Of a stretch of DNA of 64,000 nt, positions 1-7,690 are shown one piece after another. The translations under genes and the position numbers were made by a program. The stretch lies in NCBI RefSeq assembly GCF_009857445.1, contig NZ_WWCN01000011.1:1-64000 (forward strand). The letters run 5' to 3'. Source of the stretch: Duganella flavida (GTDB lineage Bacteria > Pseudomonadota > Gammaproteobacteria > Burkholderiales > Burkholderiaceae_D). Position 1 is the stretch's first letter. Each line of letters starts with the position of its first letter. The notes beneath the pieces were generated by a model. That model was given only the letters and a program-made list of their open reading frames with translations. It did no database searches and was not told where the DNA came from.

Positions 1-166
1 GCGATCACCAGCCACCCACCAAGTTCGGTGACAACACCCCCCGGATCATGGGCGACTGGGGGCAACAATCATGCCGAACTTGGCTGGCCAAAACCTTGAG
101 GATCAAGGTCTGTATATAGTAACGGGGCGGGGTCAGCTCTGTCATTTGGACACGTAGCGCTTTTCT

Positions 167-180
167 TTGATTTGCATCAA
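167..180. promoter_or_regulatory. FNR/Anr-type box, exact consensus
   Basis: The sequence TTGATTTGCATCAA matches TTGAT-N4-ATCAA exactly, the consensus for FNR/Anr oxygen-responsive regulators. It lies inside the loop of the 25-bp inverted repeat, about 178 bases upstream of the first SIMPL gene. Which gene it controls is unclear, because the upstream neighbour is outside the window. Confidence 0.5.
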
Positions 181-206
181 TGCGGAAAAATGGTCGAATT
201 TGCATA

Positions 207-220
207 TTGAGATAGATCAA
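207..220. promoter_or_regulatory. Second FNR/Anr-type box, one mismatch
   Basis: TTGAGATAGATCAA differs from TTGAT-N4-ATCAA at one position. Its start is exactly 40 bases from the start of the first box, so both would face about the same side of the helix. That spacing supports a real regulatory pair rather than chance, but no -10 element is clear next to it. Confidence 0.4.
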
Positions 221-351
221 AGGATTGGTCGGAGTGTCCAAATGACAGAGCTGACCCCGAATTTGGTTACAAACAGTCACCATGTCTTACAGGTGCAACC
301 GGGAAATTCGGGTACAGTGCGGCTTGTTGTAACTTTAACTTTGGAGCCCGT

Positions 352-1116
352 ATGACTATCATGAAAAACTTCGCTGCCGTTGCTGCCATCACGACGATTG
401 CACTGGCTGCGCACGCCGCTCCGATGGAATCGCTGCCGACTACCGGCACGCTGGTGGTGGTGCCCGCTTACGGCGAAGTCAAACACGCTAACGACCAAGC
501 CGTGATTACGCTGGCGATTGAGGAACAGGACAAGGACAAGGCCGCCGCTGCCTCGCGCGTCAACACCAAGATGAAGCAGGGCACGGAGATCGTGAAGAAG
601 GAAGATCCGCAAGCCAGCCTGAAAACGCAGGGCTATTACACCTATCCAGTCTATCCGGAAGAGCGCATGGTGGTGAATGGCCAGCCAGCCAAGCCGCGCG
701 TACCGACCGCATGGCGCGTCGGCCAGTACCTGCAGGTGACCACCGCCAATCTCGACAAGCTGCCGAAAACCGTTGCCGCCGCGCAGAAGATCCTGACGCT
801 GAATGGCATCCAGTTCGGCCTGACGCCTGAAACCACCCGCAAGCTGGACGATGAGCGCATTGCTGCCACCTACAAAAACCTGAACGAGCGCATCGGCTCG
901 ATCGCCAACGCCATGGGCCGCAAGGTCGGCGACGCCGTGCTCGACACGGTTGATTTCGAAGGCTCGGGTAACTACGCCGAAGCCCGCCCAGCCGCTGAGC
1001 CGATGATGATGCGCATGTCTAAATCCGCCGGCAGCATGGACGTCGCCGAACCAAGCTTCGAACCGGGCGAAACCACTTTGCAGATGCAACTGGTAGGTAA
1101 AGTTCGATTCAAATAA
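352..1116 (+). CDS. SIMPL-domain (DUF541) periplasmic protein, copy 1
   Basis: A 254-residue secreted protein. Residues 1-22 are a signal peptide ending AHA before an Ala-Pro mature start. The rest is one SIMPL/DUF541 domain, recognisable from the opening TGTLVVVPAYGEV strand and the KQGTEIVKK segment. The family is periplasmic or outer-membrane associated; its role is poorly defined (stress- or surface-related in other bacteria). The start at 352 is chosen because TTGGAG lies a few bases upstream; the Met three codons later is too far from it. It is followed by a paralogue of nearly equal length, so the pair is a tandem duplication. The FNR-type boxes upstream may or may not control it. Confidence 0.85.
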   Translation: MTIMKNFAAVAAITTIALAAHAAPMESLPTTGTLVVVPAYGEVKHANDQAVITLAIEEQDKDKAAAASRVNTKMKQGTEIVKKEDPQASLKTQGYYTYPVYPEERMVVNGQPAKPRVPTAWRVGQYLQVTTANLDKLPKTVAAAQKILTLNGIQFGLTPETTRKLDDERIAATYKNLNERIGSIANAMGRKVGDAVLDTVDFEGSGNYAEARPAAEPMMMRMSKSAGSMDVAEPSFEPGETTLQMQLVGKVRFK

Positions 1117-1131
1117 AGCGCCTGTGTTTTG

Positions 1132-1153
1132 AGGTAAAGTATTGTCTTTACCT
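1132..1153. promoter_or_regulatory. Perfect 8-bp inverted repeat between the SIMPL genes
   Basis: AGGTAAAG at 1132-1139 and CTTTACCT at 1146-1153 flank a 6-base loop in the 54-base gap between the two SIMPL genes. No T-run follows, so it is not a typical terminator. It could be an operator or an mRNA processing hairpin. Confidence 0.35.
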
Positions 1154-1170
1154 TAACACTGGAGCTTGCA

Positions 1171-1923
1171 ATGAAATACCTCGTGATGGCCGCGCTGGCG
1201 GCTAGTGTCTTCTCCGCCAACGCACAATCGCTGTCCACCACCGGCACGCTGGCGGTGGTGCCGGCCTTCGGCGAGGTGAAGCACGTCAACGACCAGGTCA
1301 CCGTCACGCTGTCGGTGGAGGAGGTCGACAAGGACAAAGCCGCCGCCGCCTCGCGCGTCAACACCAAGATGAAGCAGGGGCTGGAGATCGTCAAGAAAGC
1401 CGATCCGCAAGCCATCCTGAAAACGCAAGCCTATTACACCTACGCAGTCTATCCCGATGAGCCGACCCAGGTACAAGGCCAGCCGCGCAAGGCGCGCGTG
1501 CCGACCGCGTGGCGCGTGGGCCAGTCGCTGCAGGTAGTGACCACCAATCTGGACAGCCTGCCGAAAACCGTGGCCGCCGCCCAGGTCCTCCTCAGCCTGA
1601 ACAATCTCTACTTCTACCTCTCGCCGGAAACCACCCGCAAGCTGGATGATGAGCGCATCGCCGCCACGTACCTGAACCTGAATGAGCGCATCACCTCGAT
1701 CGCCAAGGCCATGGGGCGCAGAGCCGGCGATGCTGTGCTCGATACGGTGGACTTTGAAGGCTCGGGCAATTACAGCAACCGGGTAGAGGTGACTGGTTCG
1801 CGTGTAATGGCAATGGCTGCGCCAGCAGCGCCGCCGGGCCCGGCGGCCGTGGCTGAGCCAAGTTTCGAGCCGGGCGAGACCACTTTGTCGATGCGCTTGG
1901 TGGGCAAGGTGCGCTTCAAGTAA
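1171..1923 (+). CDS. SIMPL-domain (DUF541) periplasmic protein, copy 2
   Basis: A 250-residue paralogue of the preceding protein, aligning along its whole length. Shared stretches include EVDKDKAAAASRVNTKMKQG and the final GETTLSMRLVGKVRFK. Residues 1-18 form a signal peptide ending ANA before Gln. The main difference from copy 1 is a Pro/Ala-rich insert near residues 210-225. The start has TGGAGC a few bases upstream. No catalytic motif is seen, and a structural or binding role in the periplasm is the most that can be said. It probably shares a transcript with copy 1. Confidence 0.85.
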   Translation: MKYLVMAALAASVFSANAQSLSTTGTLAVVPAFGEVKHVNDQVTVTLSVEEVDKDKAAAASRVNTKMKQGLEIVKKADPQAILKTQAYYTYAVYPDEPTQVQGQPRKARVPTAWRVGQSLQVVTTNLDSLPKTVAAAQVLLSLNNLYFYLSPETTRKLDDERIAATYLNLNERITSIAKAMGRRAGDAVLDTVDFEGSGNYSNRVEVTGSRVMAMAAPAAPPGPAAVAEPSFEPGETTLSMRLVGKVRFK

Positions 1924-1948
1924 GGTGCCAGCCTGCGGCCGGGTCCAC

Positions 1949-1954
1949 TATAAT
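1949..1954 (+). promoter_or_regulatory. -10 element upstream of pssA
   Basis: A consensus TATAAT lies 36 bases before the pssA start, which would put transcription near 1961. No good -35 hexamer is present at the expected distance, so the call rests on the -10 alone. Confidence 0.35.
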
Positions 1955-1989
1955 GATGGCGCAATCCCGATAACCAGAAACGGACCACT

Positions 1990-2868
1990 ATGCCCAACTT
2001 TCCCCGCCGCCGCGCCAAGAGTGTCGCGGCCCAAGCCAAGCTGCCCAAAACGTCACGCTTCAGCCGTTTTGCGCGTCGCGCCCGCGGAGAGGATTTGGAC
2101 CGGCCGCGCCATCGCGGCATTTATCTGCTGCCGAATGCCTTCACCACCGCCGCGCTGTTCTGCGGTTTCTACGCCATTGTGATGGCGATGAACCAGAAGT
2201 TTGAACACGCGGCGTGGGCCATCTTCATCGCCATGGTGCTTGATGGCCTCGACGGCCGCGTCGCGCGCCTGACCAATACGCAAAGTGAATTCGGCGCGCA
2301 GTACGATTCGCTGTCGGACATGGTGTCGTTCGGCGCCGCACCGGCGCTGGTGATGTACGAATGGTCGCTGCGCGGCCTCGGTAAGCTGGGCTGGATCGCA
2401 GCCTTTGTGTACTGCGCCGGCGCTGCGCTGCGTCTCGCGCGCTTCAACACCAATATCGAAGTGGTGGACAAGCGCTACTTCCAGGGCATGCCGTCGCCGT
2501 CGGCCGCCGCGCTGATGGCCGGCTTTATCCTGATGATTCTTGATCTGGACGTTGATGTATCCGGGCTGGATATGGCCTGGGTATCGTGGGGCATCGCCGT
2601 GTTTGCGGGCCTGACGATGGTCAGCAACGTGCCGTTCTACAGCTTCAAAGATGTGAACTTCCGCAAGCCGGTACCCTTCATCGGCGTGTTCCTGATCGCG
2701 CTTGGTCTGGCGCTGATCGCCATCAAACCAGCTGCCACGCTGTGGCCTTTGTTTGCGGCTTATGGCCTGTCAGGCTATGTGGTCGCCGCATGGCGCGCAG
2801 CCAAGGGCAAGAAGGTCAGTCTGATTCAAACTGATATGGACAGTGACGATCCGAGCGAACGTCACTAA
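1990..2868 (+). CDS. pssA: CDP-diacylglycerol--serine O-phosphatidyltransferase
   Basis: A 292-residue inner-membrane enzyme that joins CDP-diacylglycerol and L-serine to make phosphatidylserine, the precursor of phosphatidylethanolamine. After a basic N-terminus of about 40 residues it has several hydrophobic segments. The CDP-alcohol phosphotransferase signature D-x2-DG-x2-AR-x8-G-x3-D-x3-D is complete, starting LDGLDGRVAR near residues 84-93 and ending YDSLSD. Length and N-terminal basic extension match the Gram-negative type II enzyme. It sits just upstream of leuA, as is usual in Burkholderiales. Confidence 0.95.
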   Translation: MPNFPRRRAKSVAAQAKLPKTSRFSRFARRARGEDLDRPRHRGIYLLPNAFTTAALFCGFYAIVMAMNQKFEHAAWAIFIAMVLDGLDGRVARLTNTQSEFGAQYDSLSDMVSFGAAPALVMYEWSLRGLGKLGWIAAFVYCAGAALRLARFNTNIEVVDKRYFQGMPSPSAAALMAGFILMILDLDVDVSGLDMAWVSWGIAVFAGLTMVSNVPFYSFKDVNFRKPVPFIGVFLIALGLALIAIKPAATLWPLFAAYGLSGYVVAAWRAAKGKKVSLIQTDMDSDDPSERH

Positions 2869-2911
2869 TTAGAGGGCGGTAGGCCCTGAGCATCAGATTC
2901 AAGGAGCAATC

Positions 2912-4459
2912 ATGAGCAACTCATCCAACCGCCTTATCATCTTCGACACCACGCTGCGCGACGGCGAGCAATCGCCGGGCGCTTCGATGACCAAGGACGA
3001 AAAAGTCCGCATCGCCAAGCAGCTGGAGCGCCTGCGCGTCGATGTTATCGAAGCCGGCTTCGCGGCCGCTTCCCCCGGCGATTTTGAATCGATCAAGGCG
3101 ATTGCCACGGCGGTGCGCGAGTCGACCATCTGCTCGCTGTCGCGCGCCAATGACCGCGACATCGCCCGCGCCGCCGAAGCGCTGCTGCCGGCTGAACGTA
3201 AACGTATTCACACCTTCATCGCCACCTCCAAGCTGCACATGGAAGCCAAGCTGCGCATGCTGCCGGAGCAGGTGCTGGAGCAGGCCCGCAACGCAGTGCG
3301 CTTCGCGCGCCAGCATACCGACGATATCGAATTCAGCCCGGAAGACGGCAGCCGCTCGGATGAGGACTTCCTGTGCCGCGTGCTGGAAGGTGTGATCGCC
3401 GAAGGCGCGACCACCATCAACTTCCCCGACACGGTGGGCTATGCGGTGCCGGAGATATTCGGCGAAACCATCCGCCGCCTGCGCGAGCGGATTCCGAATT
3501 CCGACAAGGCTGTATGGTCGGTGCACTGCCATAACGACTTGGGTCTCGCGGTGGCCAACTCGCTCGCCGGCGTGGTGATCGGCGGCGCGCGCCAGATCGA
3601 GTGCACCATCAATGGCCTTGGCGAACGCGCCGGCAATACGGCGCTGGAAGAAGTGGTGATGGCGCTGCGCACGCGCGGCGGCTACTACAATCTCGAATGC
3701 GGCATCGACACCACGCAGATTGTGGCGGCGTCCAAGATGGTGTCGCAGATTACCGGCTTTGCAGTGCAGCCGAATAAGGCGGTAGTGGGTGCGAACGCGT
3801 TTGCACACGCGTCGGGCATTCACCAGGATGGGATGCTGAAGTCGCGTGAGACTTACGAGATCATGCGCGCGGAAGATGTGGGCTGGACTGCCACCAAGAT
3901 CGTGCTGGGCAAACTGTCGGGCCGTAACGCATTCAAGCAGCGCTTGCAGGAGCTGGGCATCGATCTGGAATCCGAGGCGGAAGTGAATGCAGCCTTTGCC
4001 CGCTTCAAGGAGCTGGCTGACCGCAAGGCCGATATTTTTGACGAGGATATCCTGGCGCTGGTTTCGGACGAGCAGCAGTCGCAGGAGAGTGAGTTCTATC
4101 GCTTCGTCTCGCTGGAGCAGCGCTCATCCACCGGCGAGACGCCGACCGCCAAAGTGGCGTTCTTCATTGACGGCGAGGAGCACGTCAGCGAAGGCCGTGG
4201 CGATGGTCCGGTCGATGCGACCGTCAACGCCATCGAGGGTGAAGTAGGCAGCGGCGCGGAGCTGGTGCTGTTCTCGGTGAACGCGATCAGCACCGGCACC
4301 CAGTCGCAAGGCGAGGTGACAATGCGCTTGTCGAAGGAAGGCCGCATCGTTAATGGCGTGGGCGCGGACCCGGACATCATCGTAGCCTCGGCCAAGGCCT
4401 ATTTGTCGGCGTTGAACAAACTGCATTCGAAGATTGAGCGAGTGAACCCGCAACCATGA
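2912..4459 (+). CDS. leuA: 2-isopropylmalate synthase
   Basis: A 515-residue enzyme that condenses acetyl-CoA with 2-oxoisovalerate, the first committed step of leucine synthesis. The N-terminal HMGL-like TIM barrel opens with DTTLRDGEQSPG, and the metal-binding HCHND lies near residue 204. The GLGERAGN motif and a C-terminal allosteric LeuA dimer domain (about residues 370-515) are present, so this is the long leucine-feedback form. AAGGAG lies 8 bases upstream of the ATG. The stop overlaps the start of the next gene in an ATGA. Confidence 0.97.
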   Translation: MSNSSNRLIIFDTTLRDGEQSPGASMTKDEKVRIAKQLERLRVDVIEAGFAAASPGDFESIKAIATAVRESTICSLSRANDRDIARAAEALLPAERKRIHTFIATSKLHMEAKLRMLPEQVLEQARNAVRFARQHTDDIEFSPEDGSRSDEDFLCRVLEGVIAEGATTINFPDTVGYAVPEIFGETIRRLRERIPNSDKAVWSVHCHNDLGLAVANSLAGVVIGGARQIECTINGLGERAGNTALEEVVMALRTRGGYYNLECGIDTTQIVAASKMVSQITGFAVQPNKAVVGANAFAHASGIHQDGMLKSRETYEIMRAEDVGWTATKIVLGKLSGRNAFKQRLQELGIDLESEAEVNAAFARFKELADRKADIFDEDILALVSDEQQSQESEFYRFVSLEQRSSTGETPTAKVAFFIDGEEHVSEGRGDGPVDATVNAIEGEVGSGAELVLFSVNAISTGTQSQGEVTMRLSKEGRIVNGVGADPDIIVASAKAYLSALNKLHSKIERVNPQP

Positions 4460-5379
4460 CCAAGGATTTTGATGTCGTAGCATTGGGCGAGGCGATGGTG
4501 GAGTTCAACCAGGCCAAGGCCAGCGAGCCGTTGTATCGCCAAGGCTTCGGCGGCGACACCTCCAACGCGGTGATCGCGGCCAGCCGCCAGGGCGCACGCA
4601 CGGCCTACCTGAGCCGCGTCGGTGACGATCATTTCGGCCGCATGCTGCTCGACCTGTGGCAGGCCGAGGGTGTGGACACCAGCGCAGTGGCGCGCGACGC
4701 GCAAGCGCCGACCGGCTTGTATTTCGTGAACCACGGACCGCAGGGGCACAGCTTCAGTTATCTGCGCGCCGGTTCAGCGGCCAGCCGTATGCTGCCGCAA
4801 ACGATGGACTTGAGCGCGGCCTCGCGCACGCGCTGGTTGCATGTATCGGGCATTTCGCAGGCCATTTCGGCGAGCGCTTGCGACACCGTGTTCACGGCCA
4901 TCGAGGCGGCGCGCGCGGCAGGTAGTAAAATCAGTTTCGATCCGAATTTGCGTTTGTCCTTGTGGCCATTGGCCCGCGCCCGCGCGACCATCTGCGCCAC
5001 GATTGTGTTGACCGATTTGTTCCTGCCTAGCCTCGATGAAGCGGTGACGCTCGCCGGCACCGATGACGTGCTGGCGATCTTCGCGTGGGCGCGCTCGCAT
5101 GGCGCACGCACCGTGGTGCTGAAGGCCGGTTCATCCGGTGCGTGGTTCGCGGAGCAGAGCGAAGAGCCACAGCTGGCCGTAGCTCGCGCAGTGCAAGCGG
5201 TAGACGCCACCGGCGCCGGCGATTGCTTCGACGGCTCGCTGCTGGCTCGCCTAGCAGCCGGCGACACGTTGGCCGATGCAGTGCGTTACGCGAATGCCAG
5301 CGCAGGCCTGTCGACGCTGGGCCACGGCGCAGTCGCACCGATTCCAACGGCAGCGCAAGTGCGTGCGGCGCTACGCTGA
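4456..5379 (+). CDS. PfkB-family sugar kinase, 2-keto-3-deoxygluconate kinase-like
   Basis: A 307-residue ribokinase-fold kinase. The N-terminal GEAMVEFNQ and GFGGDTSN segments resemble 2-dehydro-3-deoxygluconokinase (KdgK). The ATP-site signature DATGAGDCFDGSLL is at about residues 250-263, with the catalytic Asp near 256. It would phosphorylate KDG to KDPG for the Entner-Doudoroff aldolase; substrate choice is an inference. It overlaps leuA by 4 bases, so it is translationally coupled. Its stop codon directly abuts a truncated gene fragment, which suggests a deletion endpoint there. Confidence 0.85.
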   Translation: MTKDFDVVALGEAMVEFNQAKASEPLYRQGFGGDTSNAVIAASRQGARTAYLSRVGDDHFGRMLLDLWQAEGVDTSAVARDAQAPTGLYFVNHGPQGHSFSYLRAGSAASRMLPQTMDLSAASRTRWLHVSGISQAISASACDTVFTAIEAARAAGSKISFDPNLRLSLWPLARARATICATIVLTDLFLPSLDEAVTLAGTDDVLAIFAWARSHGARTVVLKAGSSGAWFAEQSEEPQLAVARAVQAVDATGAGDCFDGSLLARLAAGDTLADAVRYANASAGLSTLGHGAVAPIPTAAQVRAALR

Positions 5380-5614
5380 TAATTGGGGCCGCATTATCCC
5401 TCGTCTCGGCGGCCGCCTGCTCGGCTACTTCCTGCCGCTGGAAGGCACCAATTACGAGGCTTGGGGGCTGGTGGGCTTTGACTCGCTGGGCGAGTACGAA
5501 GCGTACCGCGCGCGCTTGCGCGCAGACGGCGAGGCGCAGGACAACTTAGCCTTCGCCCAGCAGCAGCGCTTCATCCTGCGCGAGGAGCGCACCTTTACGG
5601 AGGCAGTGTTATGA
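5378..5614 (+). pseudogene. NIPSNAP-family gene fragment lacking its 5' end
   Basis: The frame from 5378 reads as the last three quarters of a NIPSNAP protein: GGRLLGYFLPLEGTNYEAW, then a phase with many aromatic and Glu residues, ending FILREERTFTEAVL. The first 25 or so residues of the family, a conserved strand and helix, are missing. The homology starts exactly at the kinase stop codon, and no start codon lies at a sensible place. It looks like a remnant left by a deletion. Its stop overlaps the start of the next (also broken) gene in an ATGA, so the two once formed an operon. Confidence 0.7.
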
Positions 5615-6151
5615 TCGAAGGCGCGCAGCCGCGTTTCGCGCGGGTGGCCGCAGCGATAGGCGATCCGACGCGGGCGCTGATGCTGTCGCGCCTACTCGAC
5701 GGCCGCTTTTACACGGCCACCGAACTGGCGCAGCACGCAGGCGTGGCCGCGCCGACGGCCTCGCAGCATCTCAAGCTGCTGGTCAATGAAGGCTTGGCCA
5801 GCGTGCGCGCGCAGCTGCTACGGCCATCTGGCAGGTGTGCTGGGTGTGGACCTGTGTCGCTGCTTAGTCGAAAATGGCTGGGTGCAGGGCGATGCGCATC
5901 AATACGCGCTGACCACGGCGGGCGCCAAACGCGTGGGAGAGTTGGGCATCACGCTCAACGAAGCACCGCGCCAGTTGTACGGCTGCGTTGACTGGTCCGA
6001 GCGCCGCGACCATTTCGCCGGCCCGCTGGCGGTGGCGCTGCTGGATAATTTCATTGAACGCGGCTGGCTGCGCCGCAGCGACGACTCGCGTGTACTGGCC
6101 CTGACGGCCGGCGGTGCGACGTCGCTCAAGTCCTGGCTAGCGCAGGATTAA
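5611..6151 (+). pseudogene. ArsR-family regulator with internal deletion and frameshift
   Basis: The start encodes a winged helix (GDPTRALMLSRLLDG, then AAPTASQHLKLLVNEGLASV) up to about 5805. The second half of the same family continues in another frame from about 5817 (CYGHLAGVLGVDL, then LDWSERRDHFAGPL-type text, here VDWSERRDHFAGPL). Related regulators have about 50 residues between these blocks, with an RYY-type strand; these are absent here. An out-of-frame internal deletion explains both facts. The product as encoded would be an 80-residue DNA-binding stub with a foreign tail. It overlaps the next gene's stop convergently. Confidence 0.75.
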
Positions 6152-6762
6152 TTCAGCAGCCAGCGGTACTGCATGCTGAACCAATGTTCGACTGGCTGGC
6201 CGTTTTCCGACGACGGCTTGAACTGGCAGCGCGACAGCGCGTCTTGCGCGGTCACGTCGAGAATCGCATGGCCACTGGTTTTTTCAATGCGCGAATCGCG
6301 CACCTTGCCGTCGGTGCCGATCAGGAAGCCCAGTTGGACCGTGCCTTGGTACTCGTTGCGCAGCGCCTCCTTCGGCCATTCCGGTTTCGCACAAACGTAG
6401 TATTCGGCTTTGGCTTTGGCCTTGCCCGGCTCCCATTTGAACTTCAGTTGTTGCCACTCGTCCTGCCGCGCACCGTCGGCAGGCCTGAGCGCGTAGGTGC
6501 ATTTCGCTGCGGCCGTCACGGAGGCCATGTCCAATTCACGGTAGCCGCTGCTGATGGAGATCTTGATGTCCGATGCGCGGCCATCAGGCTTTACCAGCAC
6601 CTGCATCTCGGTCGTGCCGGATTCCTGGTTGGCCACCGACGAAGCCGGCCACTCCGCATCGCAAGACGACGAGGTGATCACAGCGGAGGGCCGAGCTTCG
6701 GTGGGGGCAGCCATCACCGGTATGGCGATGGCGAGAGGTAGGGCGAGCAGGTATTTGAGCAT
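6148..6762 (-). CDS. Secreted protein with two TonB C-terminal-like domains
   Basis: A 204-residue protein with an N-terminal signal segment (about residues 1-18). Two repeats resemble the TonB C-terminal fold: about residues 33-112 (TTEMQVLVKPDGRASDIKIS) and 128-204 (GTVQLGFLIGTDGKVRDSRI). It has no proline-rich spacer and no clear anchoring helix beyond the signal, so it is unlikely to be a classical energy-transducing TonB. A periplasmic TonB-C-type binding protein is the safest name. It converges on the broken ArsR gene and overlaps it by 4 bases. Confidence 0.7.
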   Translation of the reverse strand: MLKYLLALPLAIAIPVMAAPTEARPSAVITSSSCDAEWPASSVANQESGTTEMQVLVKPDGRASDIKISISSGYRELDMASVTAAAKCTYALRPADGARQDEWQQLKFKWEPGKAKAKAEYYVCAKPEWPKEALRNEYQGTVQLGFLIGTDGKVRDSRIEKTSGHAILDVTAQDALSRCQFKPSSENGQPVEHWFSMQYRWLLN

Positions 6763-6800
6763 GTTGGCGCGTTCAAAAAGAATTTGCCAATTTTACATGG

Positions 6801-7595
6801 TCAGAAGCGGAATTTGACATAGGCCGCAGGGCCGTTTAGTCGCATATTGAGGTCGGTGTTATCGCGGTTGCGATTGAGGCTGGTTTTGCTGGCGCTGTAT
6901 TCTGCCACCACGCCCACTGCCGGTGTCGGATACCACTCGACACCCAGCGCGCCACTGTAGATATGACCGCGAATGGTGCCGCCGTTTTTCTTGATGCCCG
7001 AGGCATCTGCATACACCCGCACCGTATCCGATACCGCGTGCCGCCAGCCTAGCTCCAATAACGGCGCGTAAGCGTGCTCGCTTTCGTTGTAGGCGGCATT
7101 GCCGGCCACACCGTTCAGCACGCCGCTGGCCGTGCCGTCCAGCCGCGCGCGATAGTAGGCCGCGCCGACGCCCACGCCAACTACGTTGTTGTCGCTGCCG
7201 ATCCACCACTTGTAGGCGAGTTTGGCCAGATCGAGTTTAAGCTTGGCGTTCAGCTTGCCGTTACCAGTCAGCGGCAAGCCGTTGATGTTGGTGCTGCCGC
7301 TGAGTGCGGGATTGTAGGTCTTGTCGTAGCGGTAGTAGTCGAAGTCCAGTCCCTGCGTATCGCCCAGCAGCAACTGCGCTTTCAGGCGCGGTAGGCTGAC
7401 GTGTTCGCGCAGATAGGAGCCGGTGGCGATGCGGCCGTAATTGGTGTCGCCTTGGTAGTCGATGCGCGGCTCGGTGGAGAACGCGCCCAGCGAGAGGCTG
7501 GCGCGGTCCAGCGGTGGTGCCGGCTCCGCCGATGCGTGGACGTGGGCTGCGACCAGCGCAAGCGCGGCGGCGGCATGGATTGCTGAGCGATACAT
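6801..7595 (-). CDS. Outer-membrane beta-barrel protein, function unknown
   Basis: A 264-residue protein starting MYRSAIHAAAALALV, with a signal peptide ending near HASA. The mature part has alternating hydrophobic/polar strands and ends in YVKFRF, the C-terminal aromatic signature of outer-membrane barrels. Its size fits 8 to 10 strands. The start at 7595 is preferred over upstream in-frame codons because CGGAG lies 6 bases ahead and the signal peptide begins there. I do not recognise a specific family. The adjacent sugar transporter upstream on the same strand is a possible but unproven partner. Confidence 0.75.
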   Translation of the reverse strand: MYRSAIHAAAALALVAAHVHASAEPAPPLDRASLSLGAFSTEPRIDYQGDTNYGRIATGSYLREHVSLPRLKAQLLLGDTQGLDFDYYRYDKTYNPALSGSTNINGLPLTGNGKLNAKLKLDLAKLAYKWWIGSDNNVVGVGVGAAYYRARLDGTASGVLNGVAGNAAYNESEHAYAPLLELGWRHAVSDTVRVYADASGIKKNGGTIRGHIYSGALGVEWYPTPAVGVVAEYSASKTSLNRNRDNTDLNMRLNGPAAYVKFRF

Positions 7596-7690
7596 AGGGC
7601 TCCGTGTATGCAATGTTGGTGAAAAGATCATAGCAGACATATACGGAGCGGCCTCGTCGGCGCACGCCCTTGGCGGGCGTGGGATTGTTC

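Larger units (their letters stand above)
129..258. repeat. 130-bp element bounded by perfect 25-bp inverted repeats
   Basis: Positions 129-153 begin GGGGTCAGCTCTGTC and positions 234-258 are the exact reverse complement over all 25 bases, with an 80-base interior. The GGGGTCAG terminus resembles ends of palindromic repeat families associated with IS200-like REP transposases in Burkholderiales; that link is from memory and is an inference. There is no transposase in the element and I see no clear target-site duplication. It could be a MITE-like or REP-type non-autonomous element. The interior contains two FNR-type boxes. Confidence 0.7.
1..351. other. Intergenic region with hairpin-forming repeats, no gene seen
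   Basis: No convincing coding sequence was found here; the short open frames have no recognisable motif. The first 90 bases hold a 10-bp perfect inverted repeat (CCAAGTTCGG at 19-28, CCGAACTTGG at 74-83). A much stronger 25-bp inverted repeat follows at 129-153 and 234-258, annotated separately. The last 90 bases lead into the first SIMPL gene and carry its ribosome binding site (TTGGAG near 340). The gene upstream of this region lies outside the window. Confidence 0.6.
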
